A stretch of DNA of 64,000 nt, from assembly GCA_020747015.1 (NCBI GenBank), contig JAGTJM010000036.1, forward strand, positions 186,001 to 250,000, given 5' to 3'. Below the pieces are notes generated by a model that saw nothing but the letters and a program-made list of their open reading frames with translations, was not told where the DNA came from and made no database searches. The DNA is from Pyrenochaeta sp. MPI-SDFR-AT-0127 (lineage: Eukaryota > Ascomycota > Dothideomycetes > Pleosporales > Cucurbitariaceae). The translations under genes and the position numbers were made by a program. Below, piece by piece: positions 22,893 through 33,404 of the stretch (position 1 is the first letter of the stretch; every line of letters begins with the position of its first letter).

Positions 22893-23240
22893 ATGGCGGT
22901 CCAGCAGCGCAAGCAGTCCAGTCTTATCCTTACTTTCAAGGTTCTACGCTTCGTCAACCAGCTTCGGCGACGTGTCAAGCCACGAGTCCCCGAAGGCTCA
23001 GTCGCTCCAGTCGACCTTGGCACCGAGATTGCTCCTAGCCACCAGAGCCTGGGGATCATCTCCAATGAGTTGTCGCGGATCAGCACTCGCGATGGGAAAC
23101 ACGCCCGCCGAGTTGCCAATGGCGTGTGCAAGAGCCGCAAGCCGAATGCGAAGGCGTTCAGACGGTCGCTGAGGGAACATACCCCGGAATCACATGTTTC
23201 CGCCGCCCCAAACACACCTGGCGATGAGGTGCTACAGTAG
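22893..23240 (+). CDS. ORF in frame with and 3 nt upstream of the C2H2 gene, ended by one TAG
   Basis: A 115-codon frame starts at a well-placed ATG (AACATGG) and shows strongly GC-ending, coding-like codon use. Its product is basic (VNQLRRRVKPRVPEG, KSRKPNAKAFRRSLR) with no domain I recognise. It ends at TAG 23238-23240, preceded by CAG. The next ATG (23244) starts the C2H2 protein in the same frame, so this is probably the true N-terminus of that protein, separated by a nonsense codon (CAG to TAG would do it). An unrecognised intron or a sequence error are also possible. A separate small gene or uORF is the alternative. Confidence 0.5.
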   Translation: MAVQQRKQSSLILTFKVLRFVNQLRRRVKPRVPEGSVAPVDLGTEIAPSHQSLGIISNELSRISTRDGKHARRVANGVCKSRKPNAKAFRRSLREHTPESHVSAAPNTPGDEVLQ

Positions 23241-23243
23241 GTC

Positions 23244-25565
23244 ATGGAGGATGCCGTTTGGTTTCGTGCACTAAGCTTTTGGCGTAGTATGCTTGGTGCT
23301 GTCGACGGCAAGCTCAGTCCTGCCGGAAGCACCCTGTCCTCGATTGCGAGCAGTGATAAGCTCTTTCTCAAACACCAACCTGCGCCCATTTCTGAGGGCT
23401 GCTCCTTGGACCAGACCGTTCGGCTGTTGGTAACGGTCCAGGAGGCGCTCAACGTGCTCGCCGAGTGCCGTTCGCAGTACGGCGATGCCTGGCTGCTGGA
23501 CCAAGGCCTCGATGTTGGGCTCAACATTGACGAGAGCTTCATTGCCAACTACGAGCACATGCTGCTGCGGCTTCGAGCCGAGTTGATCAACGCCTTGGCA
23601 CGCAAGGCGCTTGAAGAGCTGCTCCATGGCGGCCACGACAAGAAGCAGCGCAAAATGCTGAGCTGGTTCACCGAGTTCGCCGAGAAGCCGCAGCCAATGA
23701 GCACGTCTTTCCCGTGGACCATCAAGCCCTCTCTGGCAGTACTCTGGGGGGTCTGTTGGATGTTTTACAACAGCCCTCCCGGCGAACAAGCAGCCAAAGG
23801 TGGCAATGATCGCGTGCGGCAGACCAAAGTCCTACAACACCTGGACTTTCCCTGGAACACTCCAGCATCGTCCGACTGTAAGTTTCGCAATCTTTGGTGC
23901 TCTCTGTTGCTTGTGCAGGGGGTGAATTGCTAATTCGAGCAGACCTGCGCCTCGGCCGATCGCTGATTGGCAGCGAGCCGCAACGCACTATGCAACAGCA
24001 AACTTCGGACAACTTGCAGGTGGACCTGGACAACAATCTGTTCCAGGCGCGAAACACGGAACCCTGGGAGTCCGTTCATAGCCCTACAGATTTTAGGCTG
24101 CCGAGCCTCGGGGTTAGTCAGGCAGGAGCGGACGGGCCCTTCAAGAGGGCGGAACATGCTGCGCCCCAGCCATTTACGGGTTAGTTCTTTCTGAACAGTC
24201 ACGCCTCTGCTCTACAAATGCGTTTCAGCCTATTGAGCCCTCATTCTGACTTCTGGCCCAGGCCACGGTACTTATTATGCCCATGCCCAACAGTCTTTCC
24301 CCATAGTTTCGCCCAATAGTCCTTATTCGCCTCAGTTCCAAGGCACTCAGCCACTCGCAGTCTTCTCCCATCTTGCTTCTAGTCCTTGGCATTTATACAA
24401 CTCGCCACTCGAAGACACGCGTCACCAGATCAATCCCCCCCAGAACCCGACCATTCAGATTACCGGGACGCCAGGGAGCCAGCAATTTGCTCAGCCACAC
24501 GGAGACTTCGTGGCCCCGGCGAGTATATATTCTTACCCTCGCCAGCCTCAGGCTTTGCAGCACAACCAAAATACTTCCTATCGTTTCGCACCACCACCAT
24601 ACATGATGGAATCCGCGTTGTCGCCCGATAACACGACTATGCAAGTTCCTCAGGTTCCTATCAAGCACGAGCGGACGTCTTCAATCAACTCGACTACAAA
24701 CATCCTAACCCCGGTTAGCATGTCGGGTCCTCGATCTCCGCTTGTCTCCCCAACATCTGGCGAGCGAACACATCTCATCTCAAGCCCCCACAGTCACAGT
24801 CACAGCCACAGCCGAAATCACTCTGTGACCTCTTCTGAGCCAGATGGTGACGACGACGGATCCCTCCGGAAGAGTTATAAGCGTGCTGAAGAGCCCCCAC
24901 GCAACGGGGATAACAAATTCACATGCATTCACCAGGAGTGCAACGGTTTGATCTTTGATCGCAAGTGCGAATGGAGGTGAGTACCCTGAACATCCACCAA
25001 CAGACTTTTTTACTGATTTAACAACAGCAAACACATGGACAAACATGACCGGCCTTACAAGTGTCTTGAGAAAGGCTGCGAGAAGCTTCAAGGCTTCACG
25101 TACAGCGGTGGTCTGCTACGCCACGAACGTGAAGTGCACAAGATGCATGGTGGTACCAAGAAATCGCTCTTTTGCCCCTTCCATGACTGCAAGCGGAGTT
25201 CTGGTGCCGGCTTCACGCGGAAGGAGAATCTTGCGGAGCACATTCGTCGTGTGCACCGTCGGACAAGCATGTCAGCGGATATGCACGGCTTGATTATACG
25301 ACGGGAAACATTAGAAGCTAGCCCCGCTACAGAGTCTCGCCTCGCTTCCGAGTCACCTTATAACCGCACCATGGAGTTCCGCGAAGAGGACGAGATGCAT
25401 CTGAAGCGGAAGCGAGGATCTGACGCCGGCATGAGCGACCGTGGCAATGCTGAGATGCGTGATGAGATCAAGCGGCTCAAACAGGAGAATGAGGAGAAGG
25501 ACTCGCGATTACGGCAGCTTGAGCAAGCCGTCATCGCGCTGCAGCAGAATCGCAGGTTGCCATGA
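23244..25565 (+). CDS. C2H2 zinc finger protein, putative transcription factor
   Basis: Four exons (23244-23877, 23943-24179, 24262-24976, 25028-25565) encode 707 residues. The N-terminal 215 residues (VWFRALSFWRSMLGAVDG, LLVTVQEALNVLAECRSQYGD, MLLRLRAELINALARKALEE) look helical and conserved but match no domain I can name. A Gln/Ser/Pro-rich middle follows (about 230-500), with a His-Ser repeat run near 24.79 kb. Three C-terminal C2H2 fingers lie at about 520-620: C-x4-C in FTCIHQECNG; YKCLEKGCEKLQGFTYSGGLLRH; and FCPFHDCKRSSGAGFTRKENLAEH. The third intron falls inside the first finger. The end is a heptad-like coiled coil (EMRDEIKRLKQENEEKDSRL). A nuclear DNA-binding role is inferred. The start may lie upstream at 22893. 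Confidence 0.86.
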
Positions 25566-27449
25566 GTCAGGTCTCTTTTACGCGTCATATTCGAGTTTGC
25601 CTCAGAACAGTATGACCCACATCATCAAAGTCGGACCAAAATTTTACACGTCACTGTATAATGCATTACGAGGAGTCGGGAGTTGCTGGTCGGGTAATGT
25701 TGCTTCGATACAAGGTTGAGGATCAACTGGCTGAGTATGCATACCACCATGTGGAACTTTTCATTTACTTTTAATTTCCTTGCTTACGATACACGATTCT
25801 CTTCTCCGGCAGAAATACGCTCATTGTACATACTACTGAGCGCCTCATCTGCTCCTTTACAACATAATTCTTTGTACTTAACTTCTTGTCAGCATGTCTG
25901 GAACATGCGTGCTCATGACGGATGATACCAAGGTTGCACAGATTGGAAAGGACGGATATACCACGCTCACTAAGATTGTTCGAGCTTGCGATTGCTTAGA
26001 TTACTACTTAACTCATTTTTACTGTACTTTTTACATCTTAATTTGTACTTTGTCAGTCGCTACTCAATCCAACCCATTTTGTACATACAAAAAAAGAAGA
26101 CAGAAATCGCAACTCACATACAAAAGAAACTAGCTGATACCTACTGTTGGCAAAAGATTCCTAATCTTTTGGCTTTGATCGTACTTCGCATGAGGTTGGC
26201 TTTAGCTTTCAGCCCCCAGAGCTGCCTCGTGCGAAACGCCCTATTGACGCCTAGTAGGATTGATTGCCTTACCCGTGTTGATGCCTGAGCGTATTAAGGG
26301 CGGCCTTGCTGCCTAACGGGAGCTGAAGCAATACAACGCACCGCATGTAGTAGATACAAGCGAATCGTCGACAAATCGTGGCGCACACATAGTCACAAGA
26401 TGTACAAACCTCACTTCCGGTCACTCCTTGCAGTTGGACAGCTGAGAGAGGCACAGTTTAGCGCTCGCAAAAGGGTGTACTTCCATCGCGTATCGAAGCC
26501 GAGTGGCCCCCAATACGAGGACTCCGTACCTTGCAAATACGTAGACTGTTCGCATAGTCTCACTCACTCTAAACGAAACTTGCTTTTACTAAACATGACG
26601 GGCCCAGTGCAATGCGGACTATGGTCCGCACACCAAACTCCGGCTTACCCCTCCTTCAACAAACGTCCCTCACCATTTCAGATTCATCATGGCGAAATTG
26701 TCTGCGCCTCTCCGCCTAATCCCGCTCTTCTCCGGAGAAGCTCCGTAAGCATCCCTCCTTGCCGTCCGAGTCATAGCGAGCGCGGTTTCACGACCTGCTT
26801 GCGAAGGCAAAGATGACGGCACCGGTTCGTTGAGGGATTATTGCGATGCTTGCGAAAGGCGGGTGGGAGTCATACACTTCTGGCTCAACATGAAAGCAAT
26901 GGGATGTGATTGGGCGGACTCGGGGCATGTGATCGCGTGTTAGCGTGTTCAAGGCGGGACGTGTTACGTGTTCTTTGTTGCCTGCGATCTGTTTGCCATG
27001 CCGAAGTTAGCCGTGTGGAATGGAGTTGAGCAGTGTGGGTGTGGAGAGATTGGATAGTAAGTGCGGAGGGATGAGCGATGGCAATGTTGGACATTGTGGC
27101 GGTGCTGACAGGCGGTGGCAATAATCCCTGGGCCATGTGCTATTTTGGGCTTAGCGGCTATTGCGATCACCACATGCACTTCCCGCAACTCCTTCTCCTT
27201 GAGTGGAATGTTGCGCTGTCGTGTGTCTAGATGTCCAGTATAATCGACAATGGCCACTTGTGTGACAGCAACTGGTGAGCTATTGGATGCTCGGGATGCA
27301 CGAGGGAAACCCATAGAACCATGTCGAAGCAAAACAGGTATTATTCCCACAACATATCTTGCCACATGTCAAATCTCGTTATTCTTTGACTCACACATCT
27401 TCACTCATTACGTCCATGATATCGAGAGGACTTATCATAATCCTGCTCC
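25566..27449. other. Intergenic, no gene recognised
   Basis: The sequence is AT-rich after 25.7 kb. Frames of up to 138 codons occur at 26.4-27.3 kb but read as low-complexity, non-conserved text and overlap on both strands. No RNA gene or repeat was found. Confidence 0.4.
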
Positions 27450-28867
27450 ATGTCGGACAGTGTCATTCCTCGAGGACCCCGGGCTTTGGTACACCCTCCA
27501 AGTCAACCTTCAGGTTCAGCTTTGACAAATATCCTAGCCGAAGCTGCAGAGAAGCTGTACCCTAGATTGCTATTGTACAAAGCGCTAGTAGGTTTCAAGA
27601 ACGATCCCGATCGGCGACAACCATCAGAAGATTTGATATGCGAAGATCGAAGGAACTTTCTTGATGCATTTGCCACCATCTGCGACGTTGAGAAAGGAGG
27701 TGCAACAGTGACTGCATGTAGCCTCCAAAAACTTAAATATAGCAACTTTTTATGGTTAGCGGCAAACGAGGGTATACGCAACGATGTCAAGACGTATGCG
27801 GAAGAGCTTCTGCAGGCATTACAAGCTGCGCAGTTGGAAACCGAGAAGTTTATCAAAAAAAAAAAGATCTTTGCACTCGCAGTTGATAGATGCAGGTTGC
27901 GAATTAATTTCTACAAAGCACAAATGCAAAGGTACGCTAGAAACTGTAGGATGCAGTTGAGACATGGAGTCCTAGATGACAACGGTGCGCGCAACTGATA
28001 TTATTCTGTCAACCTGCGCTGAATTGTACAGCGAGGCTCCTTCGGTCAAAGCTAAAGAAGCTTTCCGAACCATCTCCAGGTTTGACGCTCGCAAGCCTAG
28101 TCGACCATTGTTATTCTTTACGAGGCCCGTTTGTGGAACAGTTACAGGCAAAGTCAACAGCTACCAAAGACGAATTTAGCGAACTTGCACACTACATTGG
28201 ACGGATGAGATTTGTCCGCTCATCAGCAATTTCTCTGGTCCGGGGAATGATACACGTCCCAGCGCTTCGTCGTATCACACAGATCCGTACAATCATTGCA
28301 CCAGAGCTTCAATATGTATCAATTACCGAACAGAGCCCATATGAGATTGTACGGGCGATCTTAAAAGATTCCACGTCTCAGAATCCAAATGATGCTCGCG
28401 CTGCACTCCATGCAATTGTAGATTACGATATCCCAGGAGATGATAGCATCCGAGAAACAGTGTCTTCACATACGAGACTTCCAGCCAGGGTCCATGCGGA
28501 GCTGCAAATCGCGGATCATTTCAGTCGAGATAAGTTGGAATTCGTCGACAACGACAAGTATATCGGTTGCAGCAAGCCTGCTTGTTATTTCTGCTACAGT
28601 TGGCTGAGCAGCCATCACCACATATATGTCCCGCCGGCCACGCATCACAAGGTTATCCCTAAGTGTCGAGGCCCAGACAGTGACATTAATGGTGCTGGAG
28701 CAAAGTTTCTGGCCGAAATGTATAAAAAAATGTGTAGGCGCCTAGACCAGGACATCTTAGGCTTTCTTCTGGACCAAGAAAGCAGAAGCGCGCAACCAGG
28801 ACGACAGTACATGTCGACCGAGGGCTCAAGTCTGGCATCAGGTTATGTTGTGCGAGGGTTTCATTGA
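27450..28867 (+). CDS. OTT_1508-like deaminase-family protein
   Basis: Two exons (27450-27984, 28032-28867) join in phase to 456 residues. The first 300 residues are mostly helical with no named domain. The C-terminal part holds a zinc-dependent deaminase signature: RVHAELQIADHF (the HAE metal and proton-shuttle motif, about residue 345) and YIGCSKPACYFCYSWL (the C-x-n-C metal motif). This is the arrangement of the fungal OTT_1508-like deaminase family, a branch of the nucleic-acid deaminase superfamily that expanded in fungi. The superfamily acts on free or polymeric nucleotides; the substrate here is unknown, and a defence or conflict role is only an inference. A run of ten A at about 27.86 kb lies inside the coding sequence (Lys repeat). 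No signal peptide is visible, so it is probably intracellular. Confidence 0.8.
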
Positions 28868-31488
28868 TTCCGATGTGGCGTTACAGTCTGTGCATGATGT
28901 CGGTGCCACGTATGTTGCTGCATGGATGCCTAACAGTGTGCCTGTGGTTTTCTTTGGAAAGATGCACAACGCTAAACACGTCTCTGAAGGCCACGTGGTA
29001 TCCTTTATGAGTGTTACGAGTAATTAGGGAATGCTGTCACAGTCGTGCGATGGTGACTCGTGTGTTCCACAAAGCAAAGCAGGCGCCCAACCACGCACCA
29101 TTTACGTCCATTCGCCTTCTACCTAACTCTGATGAGGCAATTAACTCAAATATTATGGGTGATCTGACTAACGCGTGATGGACCAAGAATGATACCGGTC
29201 AGAAGATAGGGCAATAGAGAAGTCATACGAGATCAGATGCCAGAGGATTCTTGGCCGGTCCGAAATCCCGGACTGCTGAGCTTCATTTCACGTCTGCCTT
29301 GCGACGCCAATTGTCCCTCCACTGCGCATCGAATCATGGTTTTGGAAAAATAAAGTTCAGAAACGTTCTGATCTTGTAGACAATAAAAGATTTTCGCATT
29401 ATAATCACTAGTCTCTGCCATGTGCGCACGGAGTTCTCGTTTACTTCCAATGAGTTGATACATATTTGAATACCATTCATGTTGTTAAGCTCAAAAAGAA
29501 CACTGGATACTCTGTGGGCATCTTGCAGCTTACACAGCCTAAATACTGCTAGGTCTACGTATTCCTACCCATCTCGTTCTGCCGAACTTATCAACCACGT
29601 TATGAAAATACTCAGAATAAACAGAATTTAGAGGAGAGTTTTGTGCTGGCTTTCATAACATCGCAGGAAGACATATGTCTTGTTGTGCGCAAGCGGTATT
29701 AGTTTCCGCGCTCGCTGTGGAATGTCTGCGAAGTAGTTTTAGTGGCTCTGCTACAAGTTTGGGCTGCTGTCACCAGACTGACTTCGGAGAAGCGAGCATT
29801 TATGCAATACGATTTTACATCTTTGTCATCATTAATTGATGTAGTAGCTGCGTATACTGAGAAAAGTAGTAATTGTCCACGGCACATCAAATTCAACACG
29901 ATTATAACAGTCACATCGACCAGCCTGCTCGGCTAAGCCAACTATGTCGACCGCTGTCTTTGACAAGGAATCCCATATCTCATATTCTGTACGCCATGCT
30001 CCAGACTCATTTCAAATTTTGAACATCGCTAAACTGCAGACAGTGGGTTTTGTGTCCTAACTACCCCTTAGTACCAGTCAAGATTTCAGAACAACAATGT
30101 CGATTCAACATTCAGTTTAATATATGCTTTATCCTACCAAATCATTTGTGGTACGATCATATCCAGTGCACCCAGCGTTTTATTCCTAGGTAACTTTTAT
30201 TCGTACTTCTCTGCAATTGTGGATTGGCACAAGAGCTGAGGTCCACCTTTGGGAATTTAAAACGTGCTTGATGTTTTATTGCATTCAAAGATTTTTGAGA
30301 GGTAGGGCCGGGTCTTAAATTTCTTCAGTTTCCGCGTTGAATGTACTTTCCAGCGCGAATTCATTCATAAAAATACTAGTGAACGAATACGCCGTGATGA
30401 TTGTTTGAATGCAGCACTCTGAACTATATCAACACTGGTATGAGGTAGTTTTGACACAAGCAATTCCAAATATTTTGAAGTTCATAGCTCAAAACTAAGC
30501 ACCACTCAATAAATTCTTCGCAGAGGCACGAGTGGCTTAGGGTACTTGACATCGTGCGGCGTATCATCTCGTTGTGCATAGTCGAATTGATGAGACTGTA
30601 CCTCGCGCTTCTAGTCAGAGTTCTCATGAATATCCTTTTCCGTCACTGTCTACTTCATTCATTGACACCTTCTATGCAACAATATCACATGGCGAGGCAT
30701 TGCTTAGAGGCCAATACACTTAGCCATCGTTGCATGATGCTAAAATTCCTGGTATTCTGGCTCTTGAGTTATATTAGGTTTTATAAATAGTCTCAGTGGA
30801 TCGCACGTAGCATGTAGCAGTTCAGCGCCCATGGCTATGACAAAACAGAAATCACATATTAAAAGTTGGAATCTGCTTTTATATTCTCTCATGAGATCAT
30901 AATGATCACCTCATTTCATCTCCTGTCCACTCATTGGCATTCAAGGCTACAGTTGGACAGACAAAACATTCAGGGTACTTTCCCAGATGCGAAGAGTACG
31001 TCATATTGCCTCATCATACTGTGGGGCTTCGATAAGACATAAATGCGTAGATGACGTCCTTCAAGCATCTTGATACAGGTCTGTATTCCTACGCAGTCAC
31101 GAATGCGTCGACTCCGAGGAGGCCAGGGGGAAAATGACGAACTCTGCACGATGATGTCTTCCTCCGTGGAGCTTTGCCCCAGTAATGCTTCGCAGGTTTA
31201 AATTGCTGGGCAGAATCATCGTCTTATTGGCGACCCGTTTGTGATTGGGTCGCCAAACAGAGTGTCTCGTAGAAGGCATGGAAAAAGGGTGTTGATCGGC
31301 GACTCCCGTGCCTTTCTGTCAATTCGAATTCATTGTGACATTACTATCGAACATGTTCACAATGACTGATGCACAAAATTGTATTTTGTCCATCGCGCCT
31401 CTTCTACTGTCTAGTATCCTGACAATGCTATCTATAGTCTAATCCCACCATGAATATGCTTGAAAAGTTATACACCAAAGCTATGCTA
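28868..31488. other. 2.6-kb intergenic region, no gene recognised
   Basis: The DNA is AT-rich with only short frames. I found no domain, no inverted repeat pair and no tRNA-like signal. Confidence 0.4.
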
Positions 31489-33371
31489 TCAAAAGTCCCA
31501 CAGAGTGCCGAACGCGTGCAGTCCGGCTGCACGACATCCCCGCATCATCTCATCATTTCCTTGCATGTTGGACGTAATGAAGATGACCTCGGCTCCAAAT
31601 CTCGTCCATGTGTCTTTGAGAAGCTCCATGGTGTCTGGCCGTCCTCCTCGCTTTTTCGAGTCCCATAGGATCATCCGCTCGGGTTCAATATGTTTCCTGA
31701 TCAGACCCGTGATGGTTGGCCCGAAGGTTCTCTCTTGATCGGAGCCTATCCAAATCAAAAACCAGTCTGGGCTCTGAATGCAAGTGGACAACGCAGCCCC
31801 AATACCGGTTCCAGTGCAGATACGGATTCCTCTTTTGAACATTGCGGAAGCATGGCCAACACCAGCTATGTTATGTTAGCGGAAGGGAATGAAAAGAGAA
31901 ATACCAACATACCAAACTTCAGTTGTCTAGTCCACACTGTTTTGGGTGGGTTGGCAACAAGATCTTTCGTAAAGTCACCTTGAACACCACAAATCATGTA
32001 ATGATATGGAGACTTCCGACCCTGGCTGATGATTCCAAAAGCGTGGTACTCCATGATTGAAGTGCGGCTGATTCTTCCCAAAAGACCCTGCTGCATCCCG
32101 CGATCGAAACGGAGGACGGCGACTTTAGGTGACGGAATCTCGACCTCAACGGGAACCTCACGAAGAGTGACCCATGGGATGAGAACGCTGTGACTAGTCA
32201 GAAAATGTTGGTGGAGATAGTAAGAGAAACTTACAAAATGGTCATGAACACAGCGAACCATAACTCTTGTGCACTGAGTAGAACGTTGGCATCGGCATGC
32301 CATTCCCCACGCTTGATGTCGTAAGCATTTCCCATAATAACGAACATCCAAGTTGTCTAGAACGCATTAGCTGCGATGCAAAGCTGATTGGAACAGAGGT
32401 ACACACTGCGAGGCCTAGCCACCCAATGAATCGATGATGCTTTTCGAATACGTTATGATAAGTGCTGACCAAGGCATTAGTAAGTGATCGGGATAGTCAC
32501 CAAAGCTACTTACTTGCGAACCCAAGGAAATGCACTCAAGACAGAAATGATGATAAAGACGTTTGTGATTATCCCGCTGACAATCACGGCTTTGTGCTGC
32601 AGGGCGCGATAGCGGATAATATCCACGATCTTGAACACAAGCCACCTGAAGATCATGTCAGCTCTTTTCACCACCAAACTACGAGGTCAACTTACCCAGC
32701 ACCGGACAGGGCGCATCCTGAATGAATGCCTCCAGCATGCTGCAGGGCAGACGTTGCGGCCAGCTTGACGCTTAAGGGGGCCCACTAAGCAATCTTTGTC
32801 AGCATCCAGTCCAAGACTAGTCAGGAGAAGTACTCACACTTCGAAGGCCATAGATGGCAACCATATAGAGGAACCGCATCCACAGCTCGTTTCGCATCAT
32901 AACGGCACAAAGAAGGTTTCCAAGTACCAAGGCGCCGAGGTGATTCTCGGCGTATGGGAAACGACCCAGTGCAGCCATAGTTATACCAGCCAAATTCAGC
33001 AACGTGATGAACGTGAAGAATCTCCGGTACACGTTGAACCAAAGCACAAACAATATCCACCGACTGACTTTCGGTTTCGCGGGCGTTGGTTTCTTAACAA
33101 CCGCTTTGAGTTCGCTGGCGTCAGTGGCCCGCAACCCCCGAGGCCATGACAACGATAGTTCTGGTACGCTTGAAAAGGGTGTGATTCCTTCATGGACTGG
33201 TGAAACTGGAGATAGATGTATGTTGAGATGCGTTGGTTTCTCCCGACCGAGGAAGACGAAAGGAGGGGGCGCGGTCAGCTCCACTGTGCTTTCGTACATG
33301 CCCTTCTCCGCATCGTCCAAAGAGTCCTGGCTGTGGCCACCGATGGAGTGGCTTTGTGGTGAGACTACCAT
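31489..33371 (-). CDS. TmpL-like integral membrane protein with C-terminal nucleotide-binding-like domain
   Basis: Seven exons on the minus strand (33371-32838, 32784-32696, 32645-32514, 32464-32407, 32356-32235, 32187-31913, 31865-31489) give 528 residues, all in phase with 45-57 nt introns. A cytosolic Ser/Pro-rich N-terminus (about 110 residues) precedes about six membrane helices (starting WILFVLWFNVYRRFFTF, FTFITLLNLAGITMAALG). A soluble C-terminal half follows with VAVLRFDRGMQQGLLGRIS, HYMICGVQGDFTKDL, ICTGTGIGAALSTCI, SPDWFLIWIGSD and HAFGTLWDF. This is the membrane plus FAD/NAD-binding-like layout seen in the fungal TmpL family, but the N-terminal AMP-binding domain of TmpL is missing. 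TmpL has been linked to redox homeostasis and virulence; the role of this shorter relative is unknown. The ATG at 33371 is the first in frame. Confidence 0.8.
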
Positions 33372-33404
33372 GGTGTGGATATGCCCCTCAAGGCTTCGAG
33401 ACAC

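Noticed and set aside
22862..23789. Minus-strand frames of 172-228 codons opposite the C2H2 locus
   Set aside because: High GC content keeps all frames open. The plus-strand frame has coding-like codon use and continues into recognised domains.
24786..24815. CAC/AGC-like short tandem run at 24.79 kb, first considered a microsatellite
   Set aside because: It encodes a His-Ser repeat inside the disordered part of the C2H2 protein and is explained as low-complexity coding sequence.
26400..26816. 138-codon plus-strand frame in the 25.6-27.4 kb gap
   Set aside because: The product looks random, there is no splice structure, and a similar length is expected by chance in a 2-kb gap of this composition.
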